Shown: in pieces, positions 33,580 to 44,239 of the stretch
How the letters are laid out: each line of letters starts with the position of its first letter
Numbering within the stretch: position 1 is the stretch's first letter
Source of the DNA: Lytechinus pictus
Lineage: Eukaryota; Echinodermata; Echinoidea; Temnopleuroida; Toxopneustidae
Assembly: GCF_037042905.1 (NCBI RefSeq)
Contig: NC_087256.1
Location: 27,051,501 to 27,115,500, forward strand
Length of the DNA stretch: 64,000 nt
Reading direction: 5' to 3'
Notes under the pieces: model-generated
Told to the model about the DNA's origin: nothing
The model's database searches: none
What the model saw: the letters and a program-made list of their open reading frames with translations, nothing else
Translations under genes and position numbers: made by a program

Positions 33580-34690
33580 GATGAAGGCCTATATGTATTT
33601 GGTTAAAGCTCATAATGATAAAATAGGGCTATATACACTGTACAAACCCTTGTTTTGTTTGATGTACATGTAAAGGCCATTGCACACATATAAACTGCAT
33701 CTGAGAGAGAGAGAGAGATGATATCACAAGAAGTTGAAGTCAAATTAATGCATTTTCAACCAATTTTATTACAAAGAAATTTGGAAAGAAATATTTCCAC
33801 TGTTCCGGATCACATTTTATTCACATAATTTCAAAATATACTTTAGGTCCTTGTACTTGGGACTGTTGGTTTGACATTTACACGTAAAGGCAATTTCATT
33901 GCACGGTCTAAATATCTTAAACTACATAACTTATCAAGCATTTCCTTCAAAAGGAAAATAAATTTTGAAGTGGATTCAAGACATCTATATCTAAATGCTA
34001 AACATGATAGGGGAACTCCATTGTTGGAGGAGTTGCTTTTGTTGACAAAAGAATTTCTTACGAGGTTGCATTGATTTGTTTAGGAGTGTATACATCAACC
34101 ACACCAGCCACATTAGAGACTTTGCTCAACTGAAGATCCTTTAATTTTACATGTTGCAAGAGTAACAAAAAAGAGGGTAGCATTGCTTTTTATGGGGGCA
34201 AGTTTTGAATAAAGTTCTTGGCACATCTACATTCAAGAGCATCATTATGTTCAATTAAGAGAAATCTAAATACATGTATATTTTGGTTGTAGTGCAGTAA
34301 AATTGGAAAGCTGTATGTAAAGCAAATCTAAAGTTTTAACTGATTACGTGCTTCATAAGTATTAGTTTATTATTACTACCGTTTCAAAATGTTATTCTGT
34401 TCACTCACTATTTTGTTATCCAGAATACTAAATACTTAATATTTATTTGCAAGTAACATATATAGTTATAATGTTTATAAACCTCTCAAGTGCTCTGTGA
34501 TAAACTGTATTCACTACTTCGATGTTGCAATGTCACATAAATTCAATTAAATGGAATTGTAATCACATTTAAGACTGAATTGTTAGTTTTTCCTTGTAAT
34601 GAAAACAAAGTTCAAGCACGAGACACGACCATATACTCGAAGAGTGCGAGATGACGATACAAATACTGTGATAACAACTGTTACAATATT
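33580..34690. other. gene-free AT-rich spacer
   Basis: A 67-codon frame at 33871-34074 has no recognisable motif. No RNA or repeat identified except a short GA run near 33705. Confidence 0.35.
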
Positions 34691-34694
34691 AAGA

Positions 34695-35480
34695 TGTTAC
34701 ACCATTAAAAATGGTAATTGCCACATGGTCTACACCCACTTGGTCTACACCCACTTCGTCTAATTTCCATTTAGTCTCATCCAACATGGTCTAATCCCAG
34801 TTCATCTACGGTGACACGACATCTGCTCCTGCGACATTTGCTCCGGTTTTTATTATCTCTGAGGGCATAGGGTTAGAGTTAGGATTGTAATAGAGTTTTT
34901 GGTTCAGAATAATGATAATTAGGGTTTTAGTTATGGAAGTCATATTTTATGTTTGGTTTAACGTGCAGATTTTGCATTGGAGCGATTGTCCCTGGAGCAA
35001 ATGTCATTGAACCTCATCTACAACATGTTCAGGGAGGAATTAATCGTTGTTTCACTTGACAATGAGGAGAAAAATAGGATATTCCCTATTTTATGTAATA
35101 AAATACAAAAGAGTTAGTGAGTGGATGACGTCATCGGTCTCCTCATTTGCATACCCACAAGGATGTGCATATAACTGTTTTGTGAAATTAAGCAAAACTT
35201 TAAAATGTCATAATTTTCTTATTTTACATCCGATTTTGATGAAATTTTCAGTGTTATGCTTGTTGGATTTTTCTCTTTTTATTCAAATCAACTTTTTGTT
35301 AAGGCAGACTTGTCCTTTAATGCCTGTTAGACCAAGTGATGATTGCACCAAACGGTAATTGACCAAAGTGATATTAGACCAATTGGGTTTTAATAGCCAT
35401 GGTGGTGTTAGAGGATCTGAGATTTAGACCATCTACTAGTGGACTGAGTGGATACAAACCAGGTAAAATATACAGATACA
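34695..35480. mobile_element. Nested MITE cluster
   Basis: The outer layer is ATGGTCTACACCCACTTGG-type words near 34725-34800 and, in reverse, TTAGACCAA/GGTAATTGACCAAAG words near 35325-35400. Inside are a palindromic piece with GACATTTGCTCC (34823) and GGAGCAAATGTC (34997), and a partial copy of the TTAA-flanked family (35025-35315, ending GACTTGTCC-TTTAA). Boundaries are approximate. Confidence 0.6.
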
Positions 35481-35803
35481 GAAGTTTAAAAATATCTTGA
35501 TTTTGCAGTGGACAATTGGGTCAAATATGGCCCAAATAAAGCTTAGCTCCTGGTATGAAGGCTAGGGGCATCAACACCTGCGCTCTTCTGACACCTGCTT
35601 TCTAGTGGGTTCTTTCATAAAACTTTTCTCAAAGTTATGCAAAATTTTAATCACAACTTGAATGTGGCCAGCACAATTTCCTATAGATCACATGATCAAT
35701 TTGATAGTACAAATGTTCTCTTACAAATATTGCAATGGCAATGATTAACAAGGGATCCAAGTGCTGTGCATGCGGAGCAGGTCCAATTTTCAAACTGGAA
35801 GCC

Positions 35804-38800
35804 TCACACGATGCGATTCCTGATCGTCCCAATCTCATCAATTTCACATTCCACGATATCACCACGCTGTTAATGAAAGAGAATATGAAAAGGATAGACA
35901 ACAGATTATACATGTAACGATATACAGCATTATATAGTGCTTACCGGTAGCTTGAATACAAGTTCAATCTATTGGGACCATTCAAACTAGGGAACACCAA
36001 TTAAAAAACCTTATGCATATGACATCATAATCTCATAGCGCCCTCCCTCAGAGGATATAGGAATATGTATAAATGGAGTTGTCAGAGATGCGCCAGCTGC
36101 AGATCACCAACGCTTGCAAGGCAATGGCTCAAGCCTGGCATCTAAGTTGGCAGCACTATGACGTCAATACTCGAGGTCTGTGAGGAGGAATTCGACTAAA
36201 ATGAGGTATATGTTTTTCATGATTTTGACAAAAGGATGAATGAAAATTTGAGCTAATTCTAATTATAAATTTATTAAAATTCAGATATTTATTTTTGAGC
36301 AAGGGCAGAAATCTCTCCCCAAAGGTAGGGGGGACCAGGGGCTGGAAAATTTGACAAGCCAAAAAAAAAGGTCATCTCGTCCAAAATACATGTTTTATTT
36401 CGACTTTGAATGATATATTTCTTTCCATCATAAAAGACCAAAAATAGTAGGGGGGACATTTGATATTGTGTCCCCCCCTGGGATTTCCGCCCGCGTTTTT
36501 TAGGTCACTCGATCTTATACATGTAAGCTTATAGCATGATATAAACTATATACAAGTATTATACAACAATCTTCATGCATTCCTTGTCTCCACAGCAATT
36601 GTAATTACGTACTGAAATGCACTTGGTGCAGTTTGATAGGTTGTGATCAAATATACCATTGAATCCTAGGATTTGTTAATGATTATATATTTGATGAAAC
36701 CGGAACCATAGGATTAACAGACCCGGGGTTGTTTCACAAAGATTTAAGTATGACTTAAGTCGCACTTAAATGCCTAGTTGCGTACGCAATAAAAGGCATG
36801 ACCGCATTGGTCAGATCATGCCATTAGGACTCGCACTACTGCGTATTAATCAATAAGATTGCGCGTTACATATCATATACGCGTCAGCATTTAAGTGCGA
36901 CTCTAAGTCATACTTAAATCTTTGTGAAACATCCCCCAGTTCTACATGTTACAAAACATGGAGACGTCTTTTGCGCAGATATATCAGGCAATCACTACTA
37001 AGTGCCTCATGAATCCCTTTTGAAAAGTAAATACCTCAATGGACATCATAAAATGCACAAGTGAACAATAAACTACTTCTATTGGGCATTTATACAATCA
37101 ATGCATACACCTTTCAGCTATAAGCACCTAGAAATGAACTATTCTATTCACCCTATTTTATTATAATCAATGAGGCTTGATGTTTAATACCTGGGGGCCG
37201 TTTCATAAAGCTGTTCGCAAGTTAAGTGCAACTTTAGAAACGACTGGTGGACCTTTCTTACGCGCTTAAACCATCGCCAATGAATATACCATTTGCCATA
37301 AGAAAGGATCACCAGTCGTTCCTAAAGTTGCTCTTAACTTACGAACAGCTTTATGAAACACCCACCTGGTTTGTATTTCGTGTTTGAAGTGGCTACTACA
37401 CTTGACCAATTTAGATGGCAGTTTAGGGCATTTTATTGTAGAGTTTGGATACTGGATAGTCCTCTTTCAGTAAGTTACTCTTCGCAGTTTCTTATGCATT
37501 ACGCTTTGCTCACTAAGCAATATGACCCTTGTTGAAAGCCATCAAAAAAGAATTGGTCAAAGGGTTCTGGGCTCCATACCACAAAGCTTAGCGATGAATA
37601 GCAAATAGGGGAGAACACTTCTGATTGGTTACTGGTCAGTATTTTGAACTAAATGCGCATGTAACATTGATTTTAATTGGTCAGTCCATGTAGCGATTGA
37701 TCGCTAATCTTCGTGTTACAGAGCCCCGGTTGTATCCACAAACCACCACGAGCCATCATCTAACTGTCTGACCGACCCTTCGGAGTTGGGTACAAATGAG
37801 CTTTATCGGCACGTTCCCAGAATGTATCTCTGGCCTGTCTTATTGAATGATTACAGGGTATGTACCTTGAGGTAGACAGGTTCTGGTTTCCTGAAGACAC
37901 CCACTCCTGGAGGTGTGCCGGTCAAGATGATATCACCGGGAACCAACGTGATAAACCTAAAGAAGAACAAAAAATTACATCAAGTTAAAAAAGGAAAGGG
38001 GCACCTCTGTTTTAGCCATTTAAGATTAGAGCTTATCCTGCCCCGTCTTACAAAGAGTAACGATTGATCCAATCAATCGTAACTCTATGGAAATCCATCA
38101 GTGTCATAATTTTTTCTACAGGAAATTTGCAAAATGTCCTTGGTAAACAAAGAAGAACACACCAAATTGTCAAGAAATCAATGAATTCATGGATATACAG
38201 TCATATCTAGAATTTTTTTTAGAACAAAACATGCATTTTATATGTTGACTTTGCTGGCTTTCCATAGTTGTGATTGATCAGATCAATCGCCACTCTTTGT
38301 AAGATGGGCCCCTGCATTACAAGACTGACTCCTTAGGTAGCTTGTCAAAAGCCTGTGCCAGGTCATTTAGCAGAAATCCCTCTATAACGGCACTATGTTT
38401 CTTTTCATAGCGGCTTCCCTGCATTTCCAATTGTCAAGTCCATGATGAAGTGCAAGGATTGGTAACGAGAGACTGCTTGCAGGATTCTCATGCAAAAGAC
38501 CTGGGGGGTGTTTCACAAAGATTTAATTATGACTTAGAGTCGCACTTAAATGTCAATTTGCGTGCGTTATAACAGACATGACCGCATTGGTCAGATCATA
38601 CGAAGAGGACCGTATTGATCAATAAGAGTGCGCATTGCATATCTTGTACGCGTCACCATTTAAGTGCGACTTGAGTCATACTTAAATCTCTGTGAAACAC
38701 CCCCCTGGTTCAGATTTCTGACAGACTACCTTACATTTGAAATGCAGATTTACGTGTGACTTACTGTGAAATGAACTGAATGAGGGAAGCTGTTTTGAAG

Positions 38801-41800
38801 ATCATCTGCTCGGTATTACTCTCCTGCACCGTCTCTCCGTTAACTCGACACCGGATTCCTAACTTATGGGGATCTGTAAAGAGAAAGAGGGAGTGAGTGA
38901 ACGCATATCTTCATGAAATCGAATCGGGGATCTATAAAGAGAAAGGGAGTGTACGAATGCATATCTTCATGAAATTGAATGGGGATCTGTAAAGAGCAAG
39001 AGGGAGTGTGTGAACACATATCTTCAGGAAATCAAATTGGGAGGGAATTTAATGATTCTAACCAAACACAAAGGAAGAAACTTGATTCGAAATGGAGAAG
39101 TTGCATTAGTTACCTAAAGCACAATACTACATGCATTTACCCCCCCCCCCCCCAATTTTATACTCAAACTTCTAAATTAATTTTTAGCCACATTGGTATA
39201 AAAATTCTACATTTTATCTTTAAGGATTACACGCTGAATTCAATCTGATACGACATAAGTCGAATCAACTACATGTCTTCCTATACATAATACACATTTT
39301 TTATTATTCTTGAATTTCAAAATATATTCTAGCAGTAGTATATTGTTATACCTGATATTGCATCCGTTGTAACGATAGCAGGACCAAGAGGGCAGAAATC
39401 GTCCATGGTTTTACCAAGAAGCCATTGCTTCCCATTCTTCTGCATCTGCCAATCTCTAGCGCTTACGTCATGTGCCACGGTGTATCCAAATACATGGTCC
39501 ATTGCATCTTTCTCCTGCACAAAGAAAATAATGACGGGTGAAATACAAGAGAAATAATTCTCAAAAAGGCATTTATGTGTAAGTATCAGTTTAGACAATT
39601 GTGTGCAAGAAGTCTCATTCACATTGGTTAAAAATTGAGGAAGTAATAAGCTTCCCAATATTTGTCACATTTATTTCCACAATATGCTGTCATTCTGCTT
39701 CAAGAAATGCGCCTTGAACTACTTCACTGCCAGACTAATGGAAGTACCATGACATATTGTGAGCACTGGGAGAAACTCAGGAAGTTGTTTGATCTGCATT
39801 TGCAATGGACCAATTGACCTATCAACTGCCCGATCCAACTGGGCGCTGATTCCAAGATACCCCCTTCAAACTTTGAATGATACATGAAATGAATAAAAAT
39901 TCAATAACAATAAGCACTATTCTGCCATTAATCTTCCATGACAAACAGAAATGCACTAAAGGGAAGATTCAAGCGCAGATCCAACCGGAACAGACACAAT
40001 ACCATTTTAGGGGCCATAGTTTCCGTACAATAGTCGGCCTCTCAAAATTTGACTAATAAATTTTATCAATGCCAACCTTGATATTCTTGCCGCCCTTTCC
40101 GATGACAATCGTCAGCTCCACTTCCCAATCTAACGCATCGGTGAGCTCAGGGTACACAACATCGTCATTGGGACCTATGATGGCACTGGCAAACTTGCTG
40201 AAGATGACCGGTTCGGTAGGTATTGGGTAGTTCTGTTCTGTGCAGTGATCTCTGTAGTTCATACCGATACATATCACTTTCTGAGGACCTGTGATTGGGG
40301 ATAAGAGTTTCACATCGGTCCTCTTCAAAATACGCCTGTCTGGAGATTCAACGACCCTGAAAAATCAAACATATTAAGAGAAAGGTAGAGCATTGGAGAA
40401 TCGGTGATCGCATTCATGGAAGTGTCACAAATTCAATTTCATAAACATTCTGTAGAAATATAGCACATCTACCTAATTAGAATTCTAAAAGTTTCACAAG
40501 ACCTGTCCAAGGTACAGTATTAAAAAATCCCATTTTCGTCTATCCAAGTTAAAACTAGATAAGTGGAAACTAGTCTAGTTAACGTGTAATGGGAATGCTT
40601 GAAGCCGTCTTGGAAGCGATGTTCTGTGGTCTTCCAAACCAGTTTAGACCAATGATTTAGTGTACATAGAGATATTTTCATGATATTGGTTTATATGCAA
40701 ATGTAGTAATGGTCAAATTTTATGTACAGAAGTGTACATTTCTGCGACGTTTCACTTATAAAATTACTGTTTATAAAAAAAACTCCAGGAAATTTCAGTT
40801 AATACAAAATAATACAGTAATTAAGACTTAGGGAATCCAACCCCCCCCCCCCCACACACACACACATAAAAAAGATAGTAGATGACCATTTGAACAAAAC
40901 TGCAAACAAAAAAAGGATAGTTATTTGTTTTCAAAAGTTGTTACTACTGGCATCTCAAGTTGGGGTGAAGTACAATAGGGATTGGACATTTCTATCCTTT
41001 TCTCTATGACAAAGAAAAATAATTAAAAAAAACAAAAATTTTTAAAATTAAATGTTTAACTAATAATACTGTTTGTTAAGGACAAATAATGTTATTAGAA
41101 AGTTACTTTCATCTATTCTAAACTGGGTCCCAAAAGAAACTTATCATACTTGACAAGCGCACTACACTAGACAAATTCCATTGATTTAGTATTAGTTTCT
41201 GCCTAGGATAAAGCTAATCCATACCCATTTTAAATTTCTGACTCTGTTTCAGACATGCATAAATCTAAGTTAGGGACATGCTTTACAGCTAGCAGCTATG
41301 CACTCTAAGAATAAAAGGAACCAAACATGAATAGAAAGAGAAACAATTGCACCCTGATAGTTTTAGTGATCACTTCACAATGAACAAAAAAAAATTAATG
41401 ACACTCACTGGAGTGGCGATCGAGTCATTGCCACTGCCTGGCACGAATTTAACTGTGTGAGTGTGATACAGTCATGTTTTCCAGATGAATTTTAAAATAT
41501 CGTATTTAAACATTTACTTTTGTGCCTGTTGTATGAGGCTCGGCCCGCCTTCAATCAGTTTCAAGGTTGTATCTGGTATCGTCTGATCCGAGCCGCAGAG
41601 ATCAACAAAATCACCACCAGCTTCTACCTCCACGCCCACCCGGCACTTGCCCGACTCCTCGAACTGGACGAACCGCATGCTGTACAGAAATCTGCGACAA
41701 AAAGTAGTGGGCTGGTTCCAGAGCTGAAAGTTGGTCGCACTCTGATTTGGAATGGATTTTAATGCTCTTGCAACTTGACGAAGTTGGTTAAACATTTGGG

Positions 41801-41813
41801 GAGGCGTGTACAA
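35804..41813 (-). CDS. FAHD2: FAHD2-like fumarylacetoacetate hydrolase domain protein, six exons
   Basis: Six minus-strand coding exons join in frame: 41813-41518, 40356-40077, 39514-39352, 38873-38765, 37956-37866 and 35866-35804 (stop 35804-35806), giving 333 residues against about 314 in vertebrate FAHD2. All introns begin GT and end AG. Exon 1 has an Arg-rich, acid-poor leader ([14 protein letters not shown]), consistent with mitochondrial import. The FAH fold follows: [12 protein letters not shown] (127-138), [15 protein letters not shown] (147-161), [12 protein letters not shown] (175-186; E177 and E179 metal ligands), [11 protein letters not shown] with D208, [16 protein letters not shown], and [13 protein letters not shown] (294-306). 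The C-terminus is [19 protein letters not shown]. Recent work describes FAHD2A as an oxaloacetate tautomerase (family knowledge). Start taken at 41813; Met7 is an alternative. Introns 4 and 5 carry several MITEs. Confidence 0.93.
36300..36495 (-). mobile_element. MITE of the GGGCGGAAATC family, in FAHD2 intron 5
   Basis: Ends CAAGGGCAGAAATCTCTCCC (left) and CGCGGGCGGAAATCCCAGGG (right, reverse read). Flanks TTTTTGAG and TTTTTTAG match at 7 of 8 positions. Inner words agree with the element at 51139 in reverse orientation. Confidence 0.8.
36725..36937. mobile_element. Palindromic MITE, GTTTCACAAAGATTTAAG ends, copy 1 (FAHD2 intron 5)
   Basis: Inverted arms GTTTCACAAAGATTTAAGTA and its reverse, with TAAGTCGCACTTAAATG paired further inside and ACCGCATTGGTCAGATCAT near the centre. 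Same family as 38503-38705. Confidence 0.85.
37193..37367. mobile_element. Palindromic MITE, CGTTTCATAAAGCTGTTCG ends (FAHD2 intron 5)
   Basis: Arms CGTTTCATAAAGCTGTTCG and CGTAAGTTAAGAGCAACTTT pair across about 175 bp, with ACGACTGGT/ACCAGTCGT inside. Different sequence from its neighbours but the same architecture. Confidence 0.8.
37569..37727. mobile_element. Palindromic MITE, GGGCTC ends (FAHD2 intron 5)
   Basis: Ends GGGCTCCATACCACAAAGCT and GGGGCTCTGTAACACGAAGA (reverse read), then AGCGATGA / AGCGATCAATCGC; GATTGGTTACTGGTCAG and AATTGGTCAGT inside. Confidence 0.75.
38041..38311. mobile_element. Palindromic MITE, CTTACAAAGAGT ends (FAHD2 intron 4)
   Basis: Arms GTCTTACAAAGAGTAACGAT and ATCTTACAAAGAGTGGCGAT (reverse read) both continue TGATC-AATCAATCG; a second inner pair is CTATGGAAA/CTTTCCATAG. 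Confidence 0.8.
38503..38705. mobile_element. Palindromic MITE, GTTTCACAAAGATTTAA ends, copy 2 (FAHD2 intron 4)
   Basis: Close relative of 36725-36937, with the same arms and central ACCGCATTGGTCAGATCAT. It ends only about 60 bp downstream (in gene orientation) of exon 4. Confidence 0.85.
38866..39045. repeat. Three tandem ~58-bp units overlapping the exon 4 splice acceptor
   Basis: Units start GGGGATCTGTAAAGAGAAAG, then continue GGGAGTG..GAA..CATATCTTCATGAAAT. They begin near 38868, 38926 and 38980. The first contains the real FAHD2 exon 4 acceptor (CTCTTTACAG on the minus strand); the third repeats it exactly, and the second has TATAG. Confidence 0.85.
39100..39180 (+). repeat. C run in FAHD2 intron 3
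   Basis: A run of 15 C near 39140 in otherwise ordinary intron sequence; a similar run with CACACA follows at 40843-40866 in intron 1. Confidence 0.7.
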
Positions 41814-41819
41814 TCGCGA

Positions 41820-42570
41820 AACGAGTTTTAAAAGTATTATTATTTTAGCGACCTTCGTTATCTTCTGTCAGCTCAGCTCAGCTGATAGCGCTTAATCGAT
41901 GTCAAATTGTCAATAAATAAAACTAGTCTGAAATCAGGCGTTTGTGTTATAAGACCCCGATTTGGGTTCCGCCCCCTCCCTTTACTACTGACCTCCCCTC
42001 CGATGGTTTGCGGAGAAGGCCGAAGCTGGAGGGGGAAATGCATACATTCATAATTTCATTATAAATGTCACTAAATTCAGTTTGACCACAGCCTTTACTA
42101 TTCAACTACCTTCTATATTCTTTTCAATAAATTCATGCGTTGTATATACTAGTGTAAGAACTAGTGGAGGCGCCACTGTCCGTGTGTGTGTGGGGGGATA
42201 TATGTGAAGAATAGAAAAACTAGAATGAGAAAGAAAGGGCCTATCAGAAAGAGTCATAGGACTCTATTCAATTGAATTTAAAAAAATTTGCTTCCAATTA
42301 AGGCCCCGCCGCCAGGGTAAGCTTCGGAGCTTTGTACACCCCTCCCCCCCCCAAAAAAAAAAAAAAAAGTTCCACGACCAACAAAAAAGGGTAATAAAGG
42401 AAAAAGGTGATATTATGATATCATTTTCTGATAATTACTTAAAAATGCATCACAAAATTTCATTTTCATTAAAAAAAATTCGCTCGCTCACAAAATATGA
42501 CCCAGTATCAATAGTGCCTCCTTACATTGTGACTTATTAAAAAATTAGTAGCAGTATGGATGAAATACCA
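41820..42570. other. FAHD2 upstream region
   Basis: Holds the presumed 5' flank of FAHD2, with short TCAGCTCAGCTCAGCTGA repeats near 41868. Further out are C/A runs and a GCTCGCTCAC fragment near 42482 that look like decayed hAT-like MITE sequence. No TATA box was assigned. Confidence 0.4.
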
Positions 42571-42576
42571 CACACT

Positions 42577-42847
42577 CAGGGGCGGATCCAGGATTTTTAA
42601 CCAAAAAATAGTATTTCGTCCACGAAAAAATTTGACAAGCAAAAAAATGAATAAATAGAAATAAAGGTTTTTAACCAAAAATTAAAGATATTTCGTCCAC
42701 GAAAAATTTTTGACAAGCAAACAAAAAATAGTCTTCACTTTCAAAAGGTGGGGGCACACTTCTGTATTTACGGCATTTTTACATTTTAATTGTGCTTCTC
42801 AAAAGGGGGTACGGGCCAGCTCCCCCCCCCCCCTGGATCCACCAGTG
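42577..42847. mobile_element. 271-bp hAT-like MITE, target duplication CACACACT
   Basis: Perfect 8-bp duplication CACACACT at 42569-42576 and 42848-42855. Ends CAGGGGCGGATCCAGGATTT and CACTGGTGGATCCAGGGG (reverse read). The interior has two copies of AGTATTTCGTCCACGAAAAA / AGATATTTCGTCCACGAAAA with TTGACAAGCAA. Confidence 0.92.
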
Positions 42848-42870
42848 CACACACTTTAAACCAGTTTAGT

Positions 42871-43139
42871 CAATGGCGTACCTAGGATTTTCCACAAGGG
42901 GGGGGCAAAATCGGCCGCCAAAAAATTTTACAAGCAAAAAAAAAAAGGTCTTCAATAAACAAAATAAAGGTTTTCGTATACCAAAAAAAAAAAAAGGTCT
43001 TCAAGCTCGTCAGGGGGGGCAAAAAAGGTCTTTTAAGCTCGTCCGGGGGGCAGGTATATGTCTTTTGTATGGGTTGTGGCTCGTCAGGGGGGACAGAGTG
43101 CCCCCTCTGCCCCCCCCCCCCCCCGTAGGTACGCTAGTG
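42871..43139. mobile_element. 269-bp hAT-like MITE, target duplication AGTTTAGT
   Basis: Perfect 8-bp duplication AGTTTAGT at 42863-42870 and 43140-43147. Ends CAATGGCGTACCTAGG and CACTAGCGTACCTACGGG (reverse read). Several AAAAAAGGTCTT..AAGCTCGTC words repeat inside. Only 23 bp separate it from the preceding MITE. Confidence 0.92.
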
Positions 43140-43261
43140 AGTTTAGTATACTTTTATCATTTATCTTTAATGTAGTCTTTGAACTGCGAATATAGCCTAT
43201 ATACTCTACGTCAATAACTTCATAGAATGGACACTCCTTTAAATCGCAAGAATTCGGGGTT

Positions 43262-43830
43262 TTAAACCCCCATTCAACCGAGAGCAAGACCTCTGAAAGA
43301 CTACTGTAAGACCATGAAACTTGCTTGATCTTTCAAAGGTCCTTCAGCGAACTTTCAAAGATATCTGTCTTTCACGATTCCTCGTGAGTCTCAAAACTTT
43401 TTGAAACGGTTCAAAACAGTCTTTCAGCGGTCTTTCAAGACAATGGTCTTTTGGTGGTCTTTCAGCGGTCTTTCGATGAACTTTCAAATTTCTTATTACT
43501 ATTTCCATGATCTTTCGACAGTCTCTCAAAATTTTTACGGAGATCATTGTAAGACTCATGAGAGACTGAAAGACCAGGAAAAGTCCATGGAAAGAACTCT
43601 GACAGATCAATCATTGTTGCATACAAGATCTCTGAAAGATATCTTTAGGACTTGTCTAAGTCCTGTAAGTAAAAGAAATATCAATTAGTCTTTAAAAGTT
43701 CTTTAAGGGGTCTTTCTGAGCCATTCCATTGAGATGACAAATTTCAGTGATCTTGGAGACTACTGTAAGTCCTTGCCAATAATATTGTTGGTCTTTCACA
43801 GGTCCTTCAAAGGTCTCCTCTATGTGGAAT
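43262..43830. repeat. Interspersed GGTCTTTCA word repeat
   Basis: At least fifteen occurrences of GTCTTTCA, TCTTTCAA and their complements (CTGAAAGA, TGAAAGAC) in about 550 bp on both strands, with CTACTGTAAG at both edges (43300 and 43762). It resembles a decayed palindromic element built from one short word. No gene. Confidence 0.65.
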
Positions 43831-43885
43831 GGGGGCCTTACTGATCATCCACGATACATGAAGGATCAAACCAAAGGGCCAAACC

Positions 43886-44060
43886 CAGGGGAGGATCCAG
43901 GATTTTCCAAAGGGGGGGCACATTTTCCCGAGAAAATTTTGAGCAAGAAAAAAAGAAGGTCCTCGGTTTAAAAGGGGAGGGCACACTAATGTTATAACGG
44001 CATAATTACATTACAAATTTTGATTGTGCTTCTCAAAGGGGGGGGGGCAAGCAGGGGCGT
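43886..44060 (+). mobile_element. hAT-like left ends without a partner
   Basis: CAGGGGAGGATCCAGGATTT at 43886 and CAGGGGCGTCGATCC at 44051 are two left ends of the CAGGGGCGG family, each followed by a G run and CAAGCAGG/AAAATC words. The matching right ends were not found. Confidence 0.6.
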
Positions 44061-44155
44061 CGATCCGTTTTTCAGATTGGGGGGGCAAAATCATAAATCA
44101 ACGTTCCAAAGGCGTTCGATCACACAAAATGAACAAACCACCCCCCACACACATA

Positions 44156-44205
44156 GGCCTATATATATATATAGGCCTACATATATATATATATATATAT
44201 GTACA
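44156..44205 (+). repeat. (TA)n microsatellite
   Basis: Two TA runs separated by AGGCCTAC; each repeat block is flanked by TAGGCCTA. Confidence 0.85.
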
Positions 44206-44239
44206 TGATTCATGAGAAAGAGACACATATCTCACCAAC

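Larger units (their letters stand above)
31226..33580. mobile_element. Second copy of the same MITE family, split by a 2.08-kb insertion
   Basis: The right part (33418-33575: ATAACTGTTTT, AAGCAAAACTTTAAGATG, GGATTTTGATAAAATT, GGTGGACTTG) continues the left flank ACCAGGATATACATA at 31327-31341. The intact family member reads GGATGTGCATATAACTG across this point. The copy is therefore interrupted at a TA by the element at 31342-33417. The part left of the insertion is poorly preserved. Confidence 0.65.

Noticed and set aside
35735-35917. Plus-strand 60-codon frame and minus-strand 88-codon frame at the FAHD2 3' end
   Set aside because: Both are shadows of the last FAHD2 exon, which lies in another minus-strand frame and has canonical splice support.
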